DNA from: an uncultured Lachnospiraceae bacterium
GTDB lineage: Bacteria; Bacillota_A; Clostridia; Lachnospirales; Lachnospiraceae
Reading direction: 5' to 3'
Length of the DNA stretch: 10,474 bases
Assembly (NCBI GenBank): GCA_910588595.1
Contig: CAJUQU010000122.1
Span: 1-10,474, forward strand
Position numbers and translations under genes: made by a program. Position 1 is the first letter of the stretch. Every line of letters starts with the position of its first letter. Below the pieces are notes generated by a model. The model saw only the letters and a program-made list of their open reading frames with translations. It did not search any database and was not told the origin of the DNA. Positions 1-7,940 of this stretch are shown one piece after another.

Positions 1-54
1 ATACGGCGACCACCGAGATCTACACTCTTTCCCTACATGACGCTCTTCCGATCT
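1..54 (+). other. Illumina P5/read-1 sequencing adapter left on the contig end
   Basis: Bases 1-54 match the standard Illumina P5 plus read-1 adapter, lacking only its first four bases and with one mismatch (T instead of C at position 38). The adapter's 3' end, GCTCTTCCGATCT, falls at 42-54. Genomic sequence therefore starts at about 55. Read on the minus strand, the adapter encodes the peptide IGRASCRERV, which appears as a false C-terminus on the yqfD reading frame. This is a library or assembly artefact, not a biological element. Confidence 0.98.
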
Positions 55-817
55 CGTCAGCATCATAGATCTGAAAACCGACGATGTTCTTTCCTTCATC
101 ATACACCGGAACACCGCCAGCCACAAGGATCTGCCCCTTCTCTACCCAGTCACCGGCTTTCACCTTGGGCACGCCGTTTCTTGTCACGATCGAGGTGATC
201 GTTCCTGCTTCGTTCGCAATGATATTTGTCCCCCGTGTTTTGATCTGCACAGGCTCCGATTTTTCATTCTCCTTGATCTCCACATAAAGCTTTGTGCCTT
301 CAAAATAAATAGAGGTCCATGTCACGTTCTGAAATGTCTCTCTGAGCTTCTTTTCTTTTTCCTCGCAGTTAATGCTGCTTTTCTTCATTCCGTAATGTAT
401 CGATTCCTGCTCCAGAAAATCCGACAGCTCATCGTCACTCACCTGGAGATTGCCGACATACTCGATCGCCCACACATAATCGGTCACATAGTTTAGCAGT
501 GCCAGACATAGGAACACTCCTGCAAAAAAAATAATCCTTTTCTTGATAAAAGGAAAATAAAAAGGCAGTCCTTTCTTTTTGACCACATGCACTTTCGTTC
601 CTGTTTTTTTCAGCAGCGGAGGCATCTTTAAAAAATCAGCAGCGTACGCCTCACACATACAGATGTCCTTCTCCTGCTCCTTTTCTCTCCGAATTCCCCA
701 CAGATCAATATTATGCATCCTGCACATATTGAAAAAGCGTTCCATGTAGTCCCCATCAACCCTGATGACCAGAAACCCTCTGACAAATCGCATCCATCCA
801 TTCTGCAAGAGCTCCAC
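55..817 (-). CDS. yqfD: Sporulation protein YqfD, truncated at its C-terminus by the contig end
   Basis: Membrane protein of the YqfD family, which acts in the mother cell during endospore formation; its biochemical activity is not established. About 254 genuine residues are present, while the B. subtilis protein is near 400, so roughly the last third is missing. The N-terminal part (residues 7-45) matches the family's start. A single membrane segment lies at about 94-117 (IIFFAGVFLCLALLNYV), preceded by basic residues. The motif VTWTSIYFEGTKLYVEIKE at about 165-183 is typical. Residues 195-235 look like a biotinyl/HlyD-type hairpin (AGDWVEKGQILVAGG). The start is GTG at 817, with a weak GGGAAG upstream; an ATG at 793 would cut into the conserved N-terminus. 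It lies 23 bases after yqfC and is probably co-transcribed with it. Residues beyond 254 are adapter-encoded. Confidence 0.93.
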
Positions 818-840
818 CTCAAACTTCCCAGGAACTGCTG

Positions 841-1140
841 TCAGTTCCTTATCACCTTGACTTCCATGATCTGCCCTGATATTTTCATGTCCTCATTTGA
901 ATAGTACTCTATCGTAAGGCAGTCCCCACAGACACAATATTTCACATTGCTGCCCTTGATCAATATACTGTGGCAGGTGTAGGATATGATCCCCTTGAAA
1001 TTCTCAATGAAAAGCTCCGATGCCCCCACCATATGGAAGAGCGTAGCGTTGACCACCATATCTTTGGGCAGCGAAAATGCATCTGCAAAACGCTCCCCCG
1101 CACTCATCACATCCTGTTTAAAAATATCACGTCTGTTCAT
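841..1140 (-). CDS. yqfC: Sporulation protein YqfC
   Basis: Small sporulation protein of the YqfC/YabP-like family, about 99 residues from the chosen start; B. subtilis YqfC is of similar size. The family hallmark is a short beta-rich region, seen here as a segment containing IENFKGIISYT (about residues 45-55), followed by a run of alternating hydrophobic residues to the C-terminus. It is encoded directly upstream of yqfD, the usual arrangement, and both belong to the mother-cell sporulation programme. A longer reading frame begins with ATG at 1182, but that codon lies inside the terminator hairpin of the preceding gene and upstream of the predicted transcription start. I therefore prefer ATG at 1140, which has a modest GGGTG five bases upstream. 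ATG at 1107 is another possibility. The function is inferred by family only. Confidence 0.9.
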   Translation of the reverse strand: MNRRDIFKQDVMSAGERFADAFSLPKDMVVNATLFHMVGASELFIENFKGIISYTCHSILIKGSNVKYCVCGDCLTIEYYSNEDMKISGQIMEVKVIRN

Positions 1141-1149
1141 ATCAGCACC

Positions 1150-1183
1150 CAAAAAATGAAGTATAGGTTTTCTATACTTCATT
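1150..1183 (-). terminator. Rho-independent terminator after pdp
   Basis: On the minus strand the arms AATGAAGTATAG (1183-1172) and CTATACTTCATT (1166-1155) form a perfect 12-bp stem with a 5-base loop. The stem is followed by further T residues, giving six in a row counting the end of the arm. It begins 10 bases beyond the pdp stop codon. The upstream arm overlaps the -10 end and predicted start region of the sigma-E-like promoter of yqfC. Confidence 0.85.
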
Positions 1184-1207
1184 CTATGTCTTTTATTCTA
1201 TTACTAT
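1181..1207 (-). promoter_or_regulatory. Predicted sigma-E promoter for yqfC-yqfD
   Basis: Read on the minus strand there is GAATAG at the -35 region (core ATA at 1207-1205), exactly 16 bases, then CATAGAAT (1188-1181). The B. subtilis sigma-E consensus is KMATATT and CATACAMT, with the same ATA to CATA distance; only one base of the -10 differs. The -35 core lies inside the last codons of pdp. The predicted start is near 1174, about 35 bases before the yqfC start codon. The assignment is by pattern match plus the known sigma-E control of this gene pair in Bacillus. Confidence 0.72.
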
Positions 1208-2500
1208 TCCCTTGATGAGCGGCTTTTTTTCCACCGGTTCTTCATCGATCGTGTACGCCTGCAGAAATCTTTCCTTTGCCATATCAAGCTTCGCCTGGTC
1301 ATTGGCGTGGATCGTGGCGAGGGATTCCCCCTTCTTGACCGCGTCCCCGACTTTTTTGTGCAGCACAAGCCCAACGGACAAGTCGATCGCACTCTCCTTT
1401 GTCTCGCGCCCGCCGCCCAATATCAGCGAGCAGATCCCGATCTCGTCGCACACGATCCGCTGGATATAGCCGTCCGCTGGGGACTCGATCTCCTGCGTCA
1501 TCGATGCCTGCGGAAGCTTTTCCGGGTGATACACCAGTTCTCTGTCCCCGCCCTGCGCCGCTATAAATTCTGCAAGTTTGTCCAGCGCGCTGCCGTTTTC
1601 GATGACCTCCCGCAGGATTTGCTCCGCTTCCTCCTCCGTCGCCGCCTCGCCGCCTGCCACAAGCATATACGAACCAAGTGTCAAACACAGCTCGACAAAA
1701 TCTTCTGGTCCACAGCCTCTCAAGGTGTCGATCGCCTCCCGCACCTCCAGCGCATTGCCGACTGCACAGCCAAGCGGCTGATCCATATCGGAGACCACAG
1801 CGATCGTCTTTCTGCCCGCGCCGTTTCCGATCCTGACCATCTCACGCGCGAGTGCGAAGGAATCCTCCTGCGTCTTCATAAAAGCCCCGCTCCCGGTCTT
1901 GACATCGAGCACGATCGCATCCGCGCCAGCCGCAAGCTTCTTGCTCATGATGGAGGACGCGATCAGGGACATATTGTCGACCGTGGCAGTCACGTCCCGC
2001 AGCGCGTACAGTTTCTTGTCCGCCGGTGCCAGATCCGCCGTCTGCCCCATGATCGCGATCCCGATACGGTTGACATTCTCCTTGAACTGCTGTTCTGTGA
2101 TCGCTGTGGAGAAACCGGAAAAACTCTCCAACTTGTCGATCGTGCCGCCCGTGTGCCCCAGACCTCTCCCGCTCATCTTTGCCACCGTGACACCCGCCGC
2201 GGCAACCATCGGTGTCAGCGCCAGCGAGGTCTTGTCGCCCACGCCGCCTGTGGAGTGCTTGTCGACCTTCACGCCGTGGATATCGCTCAGATCCAGCATA
2301 TCACCGCTGTGCGCCATCTCCATCGTCAGCGCCAGTGTCTCGTCCGCATCCATTCCCCTGAAATAAATTGCCATCATCATCGCTGACATCTGATAATCAG
2401 GGATCTCCCCTTTCGTGTAGCCCTGCACCATAAAACGGATCTCCTCGCCGGTCAGCGCACTTCCGTTGCGCTTTTTCATGATCAGATCGTACATTCTCAT
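1193..2500 (-). CDS. pdp: Pyrimidine-nucleoside phosphorylase
   Basis: Cytosolic enzyme that splits thymidine, deoxyuridine and uridine with phosphate to the free base and (deoxy)ribose 1-phosphate, for nucleoside salvage. Length is 435 residues, close to the 433 of B. subtilis Pdp. The N-terminal helical domain (1-65) is followed by the phosphate-binding segment KHSTGGVGDKTSLAL (81-95). Next is the family signature SGRGLGHTGGTIDKLE (110-125), and then the alpha/beta domain. The C-terminal PYNP domain starts near 338 (ESPADGYI). The start ATG has a strong GGAGG at 2512-2508, seven bases upstream. It lies 56 bases after the lipoprotein gene and ends at a clear terminator. The usual companions deoC, cdd and a nucleoside transporter are not adjacent. 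Thymidine-only specificity (DeoA) cannot be excluded, but Firmicute enzymes of this length are normally Pdp. Confidence 0.96.
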   Translation of the reverse strand: MRMYDLIMKKRNGSALTGEEIRFMVQGYTKGEIPDYQMSAMMMAIYFRGMDADETLALTMEMAHSGDMLDLSDIHGVKVDKHSTGGVGDKTSLALTPMVAAAGVTVAKMSGRGLGHTGGTIDKLESFSGFSTAITEQQFKENVNRIGIAIMGQTADLAPADKKLYALRDVTATVDNMSLIASSIMSKKLAAGADAIVLDVKTGSGAFMKTQEDSFALAREMVRIGNGAGRKTIAVVSDMDQPLGCAVGNALEVREAIDTLRGCGPEDFVELCLTLGSYMLVAGGEAATEEEAEQILREVIENGSALDKLAEFIAAQGGDRELVYHPEKLPQASMTQEIESPADGYIQRIVCDEIGICSLILGGGRETKESAIDLSVGLVLHKKVGDAVKKGESLATIHANDQAKLDMAKERFLQAYTIDEEPVEKKPLIKGIVIE

Positions 2501-2556
2501 GACATCGCCTCCTTTTCTTCATATCTTTTTAGCATCTTCTCTCAATCGCTCAGAAA

Positions 2557-3987
2557 CTATACTTCCTTTGGCATTCTTCCGATCTCCCTGATACCGCTTC
2601 CATCTGTATTCATGCGGTAAAATACCAAAAAATCACCTTCGCCGGACATTTTCACGACGATCTCATCCCCGCTGATCTCATACTGCAGATCTATGTACGG
2701 GATTGTGCCTTCCAGGACTTCCTGCCCTGCTTTCGGATAGCGGTATTCGTATAAAGTCTCCTTACCCAAGCCGTCCGATCCGACCCTGCAGAGCCTGACA
2801 CCTGTGTTTTCCTGCTGCCTCGCGATCTGTTCCTCTCCGTCCTGCACCGTGCTGCAGGTGACATCACCCTGTATATCGACAGCATAATAGATCTTTCCCT
2901 TGTAATACGCCATATTGTAGACGTCAATCTCAGCGTCTTCCTTTGCCAGGATCGATAAAACCTTGTCCTTCCGGCTGTACATGGCAAGATAATAAAACGC
3001 ATTATCTTCGTCCGAAAACGTGTAGAGTGCACAGTCCTCGTCACTGTAATAAATATATGCTTCATCCGGCAGCACGACCAGTTCCTCTGAAAGCGCCACC
3101 TCCGGTCCAAATGTCATGTCTGCCACTTCCCAGTCTGTCACCCGGTTCGATGCAGCCACGCTGCGCCAGCCCGCCTGCTCCAGCGTCAACGGCTCATCCA
3201 GCTTCATCTCGTATGTCACATCGTATTCTCTCTGATCCGTATTTTCATTGAATTTTTCCCATTCGCCTACGCTTCTCTCCTTTCTGACACTCACACCGCT
3301 GTTCCAGTCATCCTCACGATACGATGTCGTGTAGTCCAGATACCCATACGTCTCCTCCAAAGCTGTCAGCCACCATTCTCCCCCGCGATACGTGTATGTA
3401 TACCGATCCGTCCATCTCGATGCGCTGCCGCCGTACGAACAGGTGGTGAACGACGTCCCTTCCGCCGTCAACGGCTGATACGGATCGCCGTAAGCACCGC
3501 CCTCAACGCTTGTCGGTATCAGGTTGATATTCTGAAAGTCCAGACGATATCCGTCCGTCCCGTCACTGGCAACGGCAAACAGGATCCTTGGAAGACCTTC
3601 CCCGGTTTCGAGTACTCCCACATGATCCGTCACTCCGTCTTCATTATAGTCCAGCTCCACGCTGTCGAGAAGCACCCAGCCCTCCGGCACGAAATCACGG
3701 AGTCTTTCCCCCGTCCCGGGCAGCTGCGGTACTTCTGGGACAGGCTGGGACTCCGCCTCGCCCGCTGTCTCGATCTCATCCGATGACGCCACCTCCTCTG
3801 TGACGCTCTGACTCTCCAACGGTAAAGTGCTTTCTATCTCGGTCTCCGCTGTCGAATCTGCTCCGGAACCGCTCTCACAGCCTGTCAGCAGCAGTATACT
3901 GCTTGCGATCATCGCATGATCATAAAAATGATTCAGCCAGTGTTTTTTGTTCTCTGCCGATGTATTCAATACTTTCGTTTCCTCCAT
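2557..3987 (-). CDS. Putative lipoprotein with a C-terminal propeller-like region
   Basis: Predicted lipoprotein of 476 residues with no recognised function. A hydrophobic stretch (residues 25-35) ends in the lipobox L-T-G-C, with Cys37 as the lipid anchor. The stretch before it is unusually long and mostly polar. Residues 38-90 form an acidic Ser/Glu/Thr-rich linker. A calcium-loop-like DYNEDGVTD (113-121) resembles VCBS/FG-GAP repeats. Residues 180-215 carry an aromatic segment (YGGSASRW ... GGEWWLTALEETYGY) seen in uncharacterised clostridial lipoproteins. The part from about 305 to the end alternates short strands, with YYKGKIYYAVD and FYRMNTDGSGIREI, like DUF5050-type beta-propeller repeats. 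It starts seven bases after the rtcB stop with only a weak GAAGAG site, so translation may be coupled to rtcB. ATG at 3912 has no ribosome binding site. It is probably a surface-bound binding or sensing protein, but this is a guess. Confidence 0.85.
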   Translation of the reverse strand: MEETKVLNTSAENKKHWLNHFYDHAMIASSILLLTGCESGSGADSTAETEIESTLPLESQSVTEEVASSDEIETAGEAESQPVPEVPQLPGTGERLRDFVPEGWVLLDSVELDYNEDGVTDHVGVLETGEGLPRILFAVASDGTDGYRLDFQNINLIPTSVEGGAYGDPYQPLTAEGTSFTTCSYGGSASRWTDRYTYTYRGGEWWLTALEETYGYLDYTTSYREDDWNSGVSVRKERSVGEWEKFNENTDQREYDVTYEMKLDEPLTLEQAGWRSVAASNRVTDWEVADMTFGPEVALSEELVVLPDEAYIYYSDEDCALYTFSDEDNAFYYLAMYSRKDKVLSILAKEDAEIDVYNMAYYKGKIYYAVDIQGDVTCSTVQDGEEQIARQQENTGVRLCRVGSDGLGKETLYEYRYPKAGQEVLEGTIPYIDLQYEISGDEIVVKMSGEGDFLVFYRMNTDGSGIREIGRMPKEV

Positions 3988-3994
3988 ACACTCT

Positions 3995-5494
3995 TCAACT
4001 TTTCACCGTAAAAACCGGTTCCAGCCGCGCCACTGGCGCTGCCATATCATGTGCTGTGTGCACTGCAATGACCTCGTCGATGTCTTTGTAAGCATATGGT
4101 GCCTCTGCCCGGATCGTGTCTTCCCACTTTTTGAGAATATCCTGTCTGCCCTTCAGATCATTTCGATCCGGATCGATCGGCGTGATGACATGGAACTTTT
4201 CCATAAAATGGCAAAATGCATCGTCATTCCCTTTAATAGCATCCCCGCGGGATTTTTTACGCCCGGCGCCGTGACTCGCGCTCCATAGAGAGTCCGCGTT
4301 CCCCAGCCCGCGGAGCAGATAACTTGAACTGCCCATGGAACCGGGAATCATCACAGGCTCTCCATAATAGGCAAATTCCGTCCCCTCCATCTGCTCACAG
4401 CCGCCGGCACAGCAGGCTCCCTTACGATGGATAAAGTAATCTTCACCGTCAACCTGCTTCTTCCAGATGAAATTGTGCGGTGCATCATAGAGCAGCTCCA
4501 TATCGCATGCCCCCAGCACCTGCGAAAAAACCTCCTGAATCATAAACCCAAGAAACAAACGGTTCGCAAATCCAAAATTCGCAGCATTTCCAGAAACCGA
4601 CCAGAACCGTGTCCACGCATTCTGCACTGTACAGGATTCCGGTATCGGATAGATCTTATTCTCCGGGTGCATCAGCCCAACCGGATAAATATCCTGGCAG
4701 ATCTTACGGTTGAGCAGACCGCTGTGATGGCCGATCGTCAGGGAACCCGTGTGCAGCATCACAACCACCGCACCCTTTTTCAGATTCCATGCATTTGCAG
4801 TCTGACCATCATAGATCTCGGCAACCCGCTGCACTTCCAGAAAATGGTTGCCGCCGCCAATCGTCCCGATCTGGTCATCGTAAGTCAGCTGGTCATAACT
4901 GCCGATAAAATCCTCCAGCCCCTCCGTATCCGTTGTTTTCAGACTCCCCCGAAACACCGTGCGGTTCAGCCACTTCTCCTGGATCTCAGGCTGATAGTAC
5001 CGCCACAGACCACTCTTATCACTGTCATGATGCGTTTCCAACAAACCTTCCAGCCCATATCGAAACAACGCCTCCCGCTGTCTTCCCGTCATTGGGATCT
5101 GTCTGCCGCCCTCAAAAAAGATATGGCGTATCTTGCTTGTCAATTCGGGCAGTTTTTCGTGGATCTTCTCTTCTGACAGATCCGTTGTGTAAAACCGCAT
5201 ACCGCAATTGATATCATTTCCCATCGCCTGCGGAACCACAAATCCCTTAGTCATCATCACTGTTCCGATCGGGATCCCCGCTCCCTTATGAAAATCCGGC
5301 GTCAGGATCAACTTCTCGATCTGCGGTTCCACTCCCTGAAAACGGCCTGGCACGGATGTTAGCCTTTCTAGTGTCTCCTCCAGCGCTGTCATCTGATACA
5401 GCTCTGCCACAGCGTTCTTGTCCGGCGCAGTTTCCTCCAGCAGATAACATGAGATGACATTTCTTCTATCTTTCCACTCTATTTTATGTTCCAT
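3995..5494 (-). CDS. rtcB: RtcB-family RNA-splicing ligase
   Basis: RtcB joins RNA 2',3'-cyclic phosphate or 3'-phosphate ends to 5'-OH ends using GTP and Mn2+, as in tRNA splicing or RNA repair. At 499 residues it is slightly longer than the roughly 408 of the E. coli enzyme. Metal ligands of the family are visible: PDFHKGAG (Asp67, His69), GNDINCG (Asp94, Cys97), GGGNHFLE (Asn216, His217), His248 in HTGS and His340 in APHN. The guanylylated histidine is His408 in SASHGAGR, and GSMGSSSYLL (385-394) is conserved. One deviation is HTGSL where most RtcBs have HSGSR, so Leu252 replaces a conserved active-site Arg. It lies 19 bases after metH with AAAGGGG upstream of its ATG, and 7 bases before the lipoprotein gene. 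No archease or rtcA is nearby. Its RNA substrate is unknown. Confidence 0.93.
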   Translation of the reverse strand: MEHKIEWKDRRNVISCYLLEETAPDKNAVAELYQMTALEETLERLTSVPGRFQGVEPQIEKLILTPDFHKGAGIPIGTVMMTKGFVVPQAMGNDINCGMRFYTTDLSEEKIHEKLPELTSKIRHIFFEGGRQIPMTGRQREALFRYGLEGLLETHHDSDKSGLWRYYQPEIQEKWLNRTVFRGSLKTTDTEGLEDFIGSYDQLTYDDQIGTIGGGNHFLEVQRVAEIYDGQTANAWNLKKGAVVVMLHTGSLTIGHHSGLLNRKICQDIYPVGLMHPENKIYPIPESCTVQNAWTRFWSVSGNAANFGFANRLFLGFMIQEVFSQVLGACDMELLYDAPHNFIWKKQVDGEDYFIHRKGACCAGGCEQMEGTEFAYYGEPVMIPGSMGSSSYLLRGLGNADSLWSASHGAGRKKSRGDAIKGNDDAFCHFMEKFHVITPIDPDRNDLKGRQDILKKWEDTIRAEAPYAYKDIDEVIAVHTAHDMAAPVARLEPVFTVKS

Positions 5495-5513
5495 AAATCC
5501 CCTTTAATGAATT

Positions 5514-7922
5514 TTACAGTTCTCCTTTTTCATGCAGCCCGTTCGCATAGCGCACTGACCCCATCGCATCTTTGGAATAGAAATCCGCTCCGATCATGTC
5601 CGCGTACTCCTGCGTGAGCACCGCACCGCCCACCATGATTTTGCAGTCCGCCCCATTCTCGCGCAGAAGCCTGATCGCAGCCTCCATATTCACAACTGTA
5701 GTCGTCATGAGTGCACTGAGTCCCACCAACTTAACATCCTGTTCCTGTACTGTTTGCAGGATCAGCTGCGGATCAACGTCTTTGCCGAGATCGATCATGT
5801 CGAAACCATAGTTTTCAAGCAGTGTTTTGACAATATTTTTTCCGATATCATGGATATCGCCCTTCACAGTGGCGATCACGATCTTTCCCTTGCTCTCGCT
5901 GTTCTTTCCCTGTTTCGACAAAGCTGCCTTGATCGCTTCGAAAGACGCTTTTGCGGCATCCGCACTCATCAAAAGCTGGGGGAGGAACATTTTTTTCTCC
6001 TCAAAACCTTTTCCGACCACATCCAGCGCCGGGATCAACTTTTCGTTGATGATAGTCAGGGAATCCATGTTCTGTTCGAGCAGCCTGACTGTCGCTTCAT
6101 GGGCACTTTCCGCCAATCCCTTCACGATCGCCTCGTCAAGTGTCAGTTCGTGATTCGGGGCAGGCGCAGCTGCGGGCTTGTCCGATGTCTGTGACGCCGC
6201 TTTTGCGATATATTCCATACACTGGTCATCCTCACCGATCAGTGCATTAAAACTGTAATACGCTGCCATCATCGGCTCACTGGAAGGATTTACAATACCG
6301 GCACTCAGACCATTGTGCATCGCCATGGTAAAAAATGCGGTGTTGATACGGCTCCTCTCTGGTAGTCCAAATGAGATGTTGGACACGCCAAGTACTGTAT
6401 GGAGTCCTAATCCATACCGGATCCGGCGCAGGGCTTCCAATGTGATATTGGCATTGTCCTGTCCTGTGCTGATCGTGAGTACGAGCGCATCCATCACAAG
6501 ATTTTTCTTTGGAATCCCATACTCAGCAGCCTTTTTGACAATTTTCTCTGCTATCTGTACCCGCCCTTCGACAGTCTCGGGAATCCCCCCTTCATCAAGA
6601 CACAGGCACACCAATACTGCACCATACTTCTTTGCGATCGGAAAGACACTCTCCATGGATTCCCTTTTGCCGTTCACAGAATTCAACATCGGTTTTCCAT
6701 TATAGTAGCGCAGCCCCCGCTCCATCGCCTCCGTGTCAGATGTGTCGATCTGCAGCGGCAGGTCAATGATCGCCTGTATACCAGTGACGGCCTCCTGCAT
6801 AAGCTGTGGCTCATCGATTTCCGGAAGTCCTACATTGACATCAAGGATATGCGCACCATTTTCCTCCTGCGCAAGCCCTTCTTTGTAGATATACTCCATA
6901 TCATGATCCCGAAGTGCCTGCTTAAACTTCGATTTGCCGGTTGGATTGATTCGCTCCCCGATGATCAGCGGTTTTCTGGTAAAATACACTGCGTGATTAT
7001 AAGATGACACAACTGTCATTTCTTTATCGCTTACCGGCTTGATATCCATATCCCCGCAAAGCTCCACGACTCGCCGGATATGTGCCGGTGTTGTTCCGCA
7101 GCACCCTCCGACCGCACTTGCCCCCATTTCGACCAGCGTCTTAACACTCTGTGCAAACGCATCCGGCTCCACATTAAAAATCGTCTGTCCGTTGACAACA
7201 ACAGGAAGGCCCGCATTGGGATTGATCACGATCGGAAGCGAGCAGCACTGGGTCAACTGTGGCAGCAGTCTTTTCATCTGTTCGGGTCCCAGACCACAAT
7301 TGAATCCAATCGCATCTACGCCCAGTCCCTCAAGCATGGCAACTGCACTTGCCACGTCCCCTCCTGTCAGAAGCTTTCCGTTTTCATCAAAGATCATGGT
7401 GACTACAACTGGCAGACTGCTGTTTTCCTTTGCCGCCAGAACAGCTGCTTTTATCTCATAAGTATCACTCACCGTCTCGATCAGGATCAGATCCGCTCCT
7501 GCATTGTCACCCGCTGTCACGATCTCTCTAAATGTATTGTATGCCTCATCAAAAGTGATTTCGCCAAGCGGCTTTAACAGCTTACCGATCGAACCGATAT
7601 CGAGTGCGGAATACCTAGGATAAGTATTTTCGTTCAGCTCTGCTATCGCCTCCTTGGTGAGCCGGATCCCCGCTGTCACCAGCTCGTCCACAGTGTAGTC
7701 GGAATCTTTGCACTTATAAGCATTCACGCCAAAAGTATTCGCAGAGATTATGTTGCATCCTGCCGAAAGATACTCCTTGTGAATCTGCCGGATGATTTCC
7801 GGGTGGAGTATATTCCATGTCTCAGGAACTTCCCCGGGCTGAAGTCCGCGCTCCTGCAGTAAAGTCCCCATGCCGCCGTCAAAAAACAGTATTTTTTTGC
7901 CTAGTAATTTTCTAAAATCCAT
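5514..7922 (-). CDS. metH: Cobalamin-dependent methionine synthase, short form without activation domain
   Basis: Transfers the methyl group of 5-methyltetrahydrofolate through cobalamin to homocysteine, giving methionine; cytosolic. Its 802 residues contain four of the usual modules. The homocysteine domain (about 1-290) has zinc ligands Cys209 (FNCG), Cys274 and Cys275 (GGCCGT). The pterin domain (about 310-565) contains GERINPTGK (322-330) and DVNVG (361-365). The helical cap (about 590-670) contains FLPQLLMSADAAKASF. The B12 domain (about 678-802) has the base-off cobalamin motif DIHDIG, with His691 as the cobalt ligand. A proline/alanine linker (583-590) precedes the cap. The protein stops where the roughly 330-residue AdoMet activation domain of E. 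coli MetH (1227 residues) would begin; that role falls to the gene just upstream. The start ATG has GGGGG seven bases upstream. No SAM or cobalamin riboswitch is recognised in the operon. Confidence 0.97.
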   Translation of the reverse strand: MDFRKLLGKKILFFDGGMGTLLQERGLQPGEVPETWNILHPEIIRQIHKEYLSAGCNIISANTFGVNAYKCKDSDYTVDELVTAGIRLTKEAIAELNENTYPRYSALDIGSIGKLLKPLGEITFDEAYNTFREIVTAGDNAGADLILIETVSDTYEIKAAVLAAKENSSLPVVVTMIFDENGKLLTGGDVASAVAMLEGLGVDAIGFNCGLGPEQMKRLLPQLTQCCSLPIVINPNAGLPVVVNGQTIFNVEPDAFAQSVKTLVEMGASAVGGCCGTTPAHIRRVVELCGDMDIKPVSDKEMTVVSSYNHAVYFTRKPLIIGERINPTGKSKFKQALRDHDMEYIYKEGLAQEENGAHILDVNVGLPEIDEPQLMQEAVTGIQAIIDLPLQIDTSDTEAMERGLRYYNGKPMLNSVNGKRESMESVFPIAKKYGAVLVCLCLDEGGIPETVEGRVQIAEKIVKKAAEYGIPKKNLVMDALVLTISTGQDNANITLEALRRIRYGLGLHTVLGVSNISFGLPERSRINTAFFTMAMHNGLSAGIVNPSSEPMMAAYYSFNALIGEDDQCMEYIAKAASQTSDKPAAAPAPNHELTLDEAIVKGLAESAHEATVRLLEQNMDSLTIINEKLIPALDVVGKGFEEKKMFLPQLLMSADAAKASFEAIKAALSKQGKNSESKGKIVIATVKGDIHDIGKNIVKTLLENYGFDMIDLGKDVDPQLILQTVQEQDVKLVGLSALMTTTVVNMEAAIRLLRENGADCKIMVGGAVLTQEYADMIGADFYSKDAMGSVRYANGLHEKGEL

Positions 7923-7940
7923 CGCGATCCCCCATAACTT

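Noticed and set aside
23..54. Novel C-terminal peptide on YqfD
   Set aside because: Encoded entirely by sequencing adapter.
1141..1182. Longer YqfC start at 1182
   Set aside because: The ATG lies inside the terminator stem and upstream of the predicted transcription start; the extra 14 residues are not typical of the family.
1307..2386. 359-codon open frame on the plus strand
   Set aside because: Lies antisense to pdp, whose family motifs are unmistakable; the plus-strand product resembles no known protein and is a shadow of GC-rich codons.
2518..2545. Sigma-A-like promoter before pdp (TTGAGA, 16 bases, TATGAA)
   Set aside because: The start would fall in or at the GGAGG ribosome binding site, leaving no usable leader, and the -10 is poor.
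4427..5176. 249-codon open frame on the plus strand
   Set aside because: Antisense to rtcB with no ribosome binding site or recognisable product.
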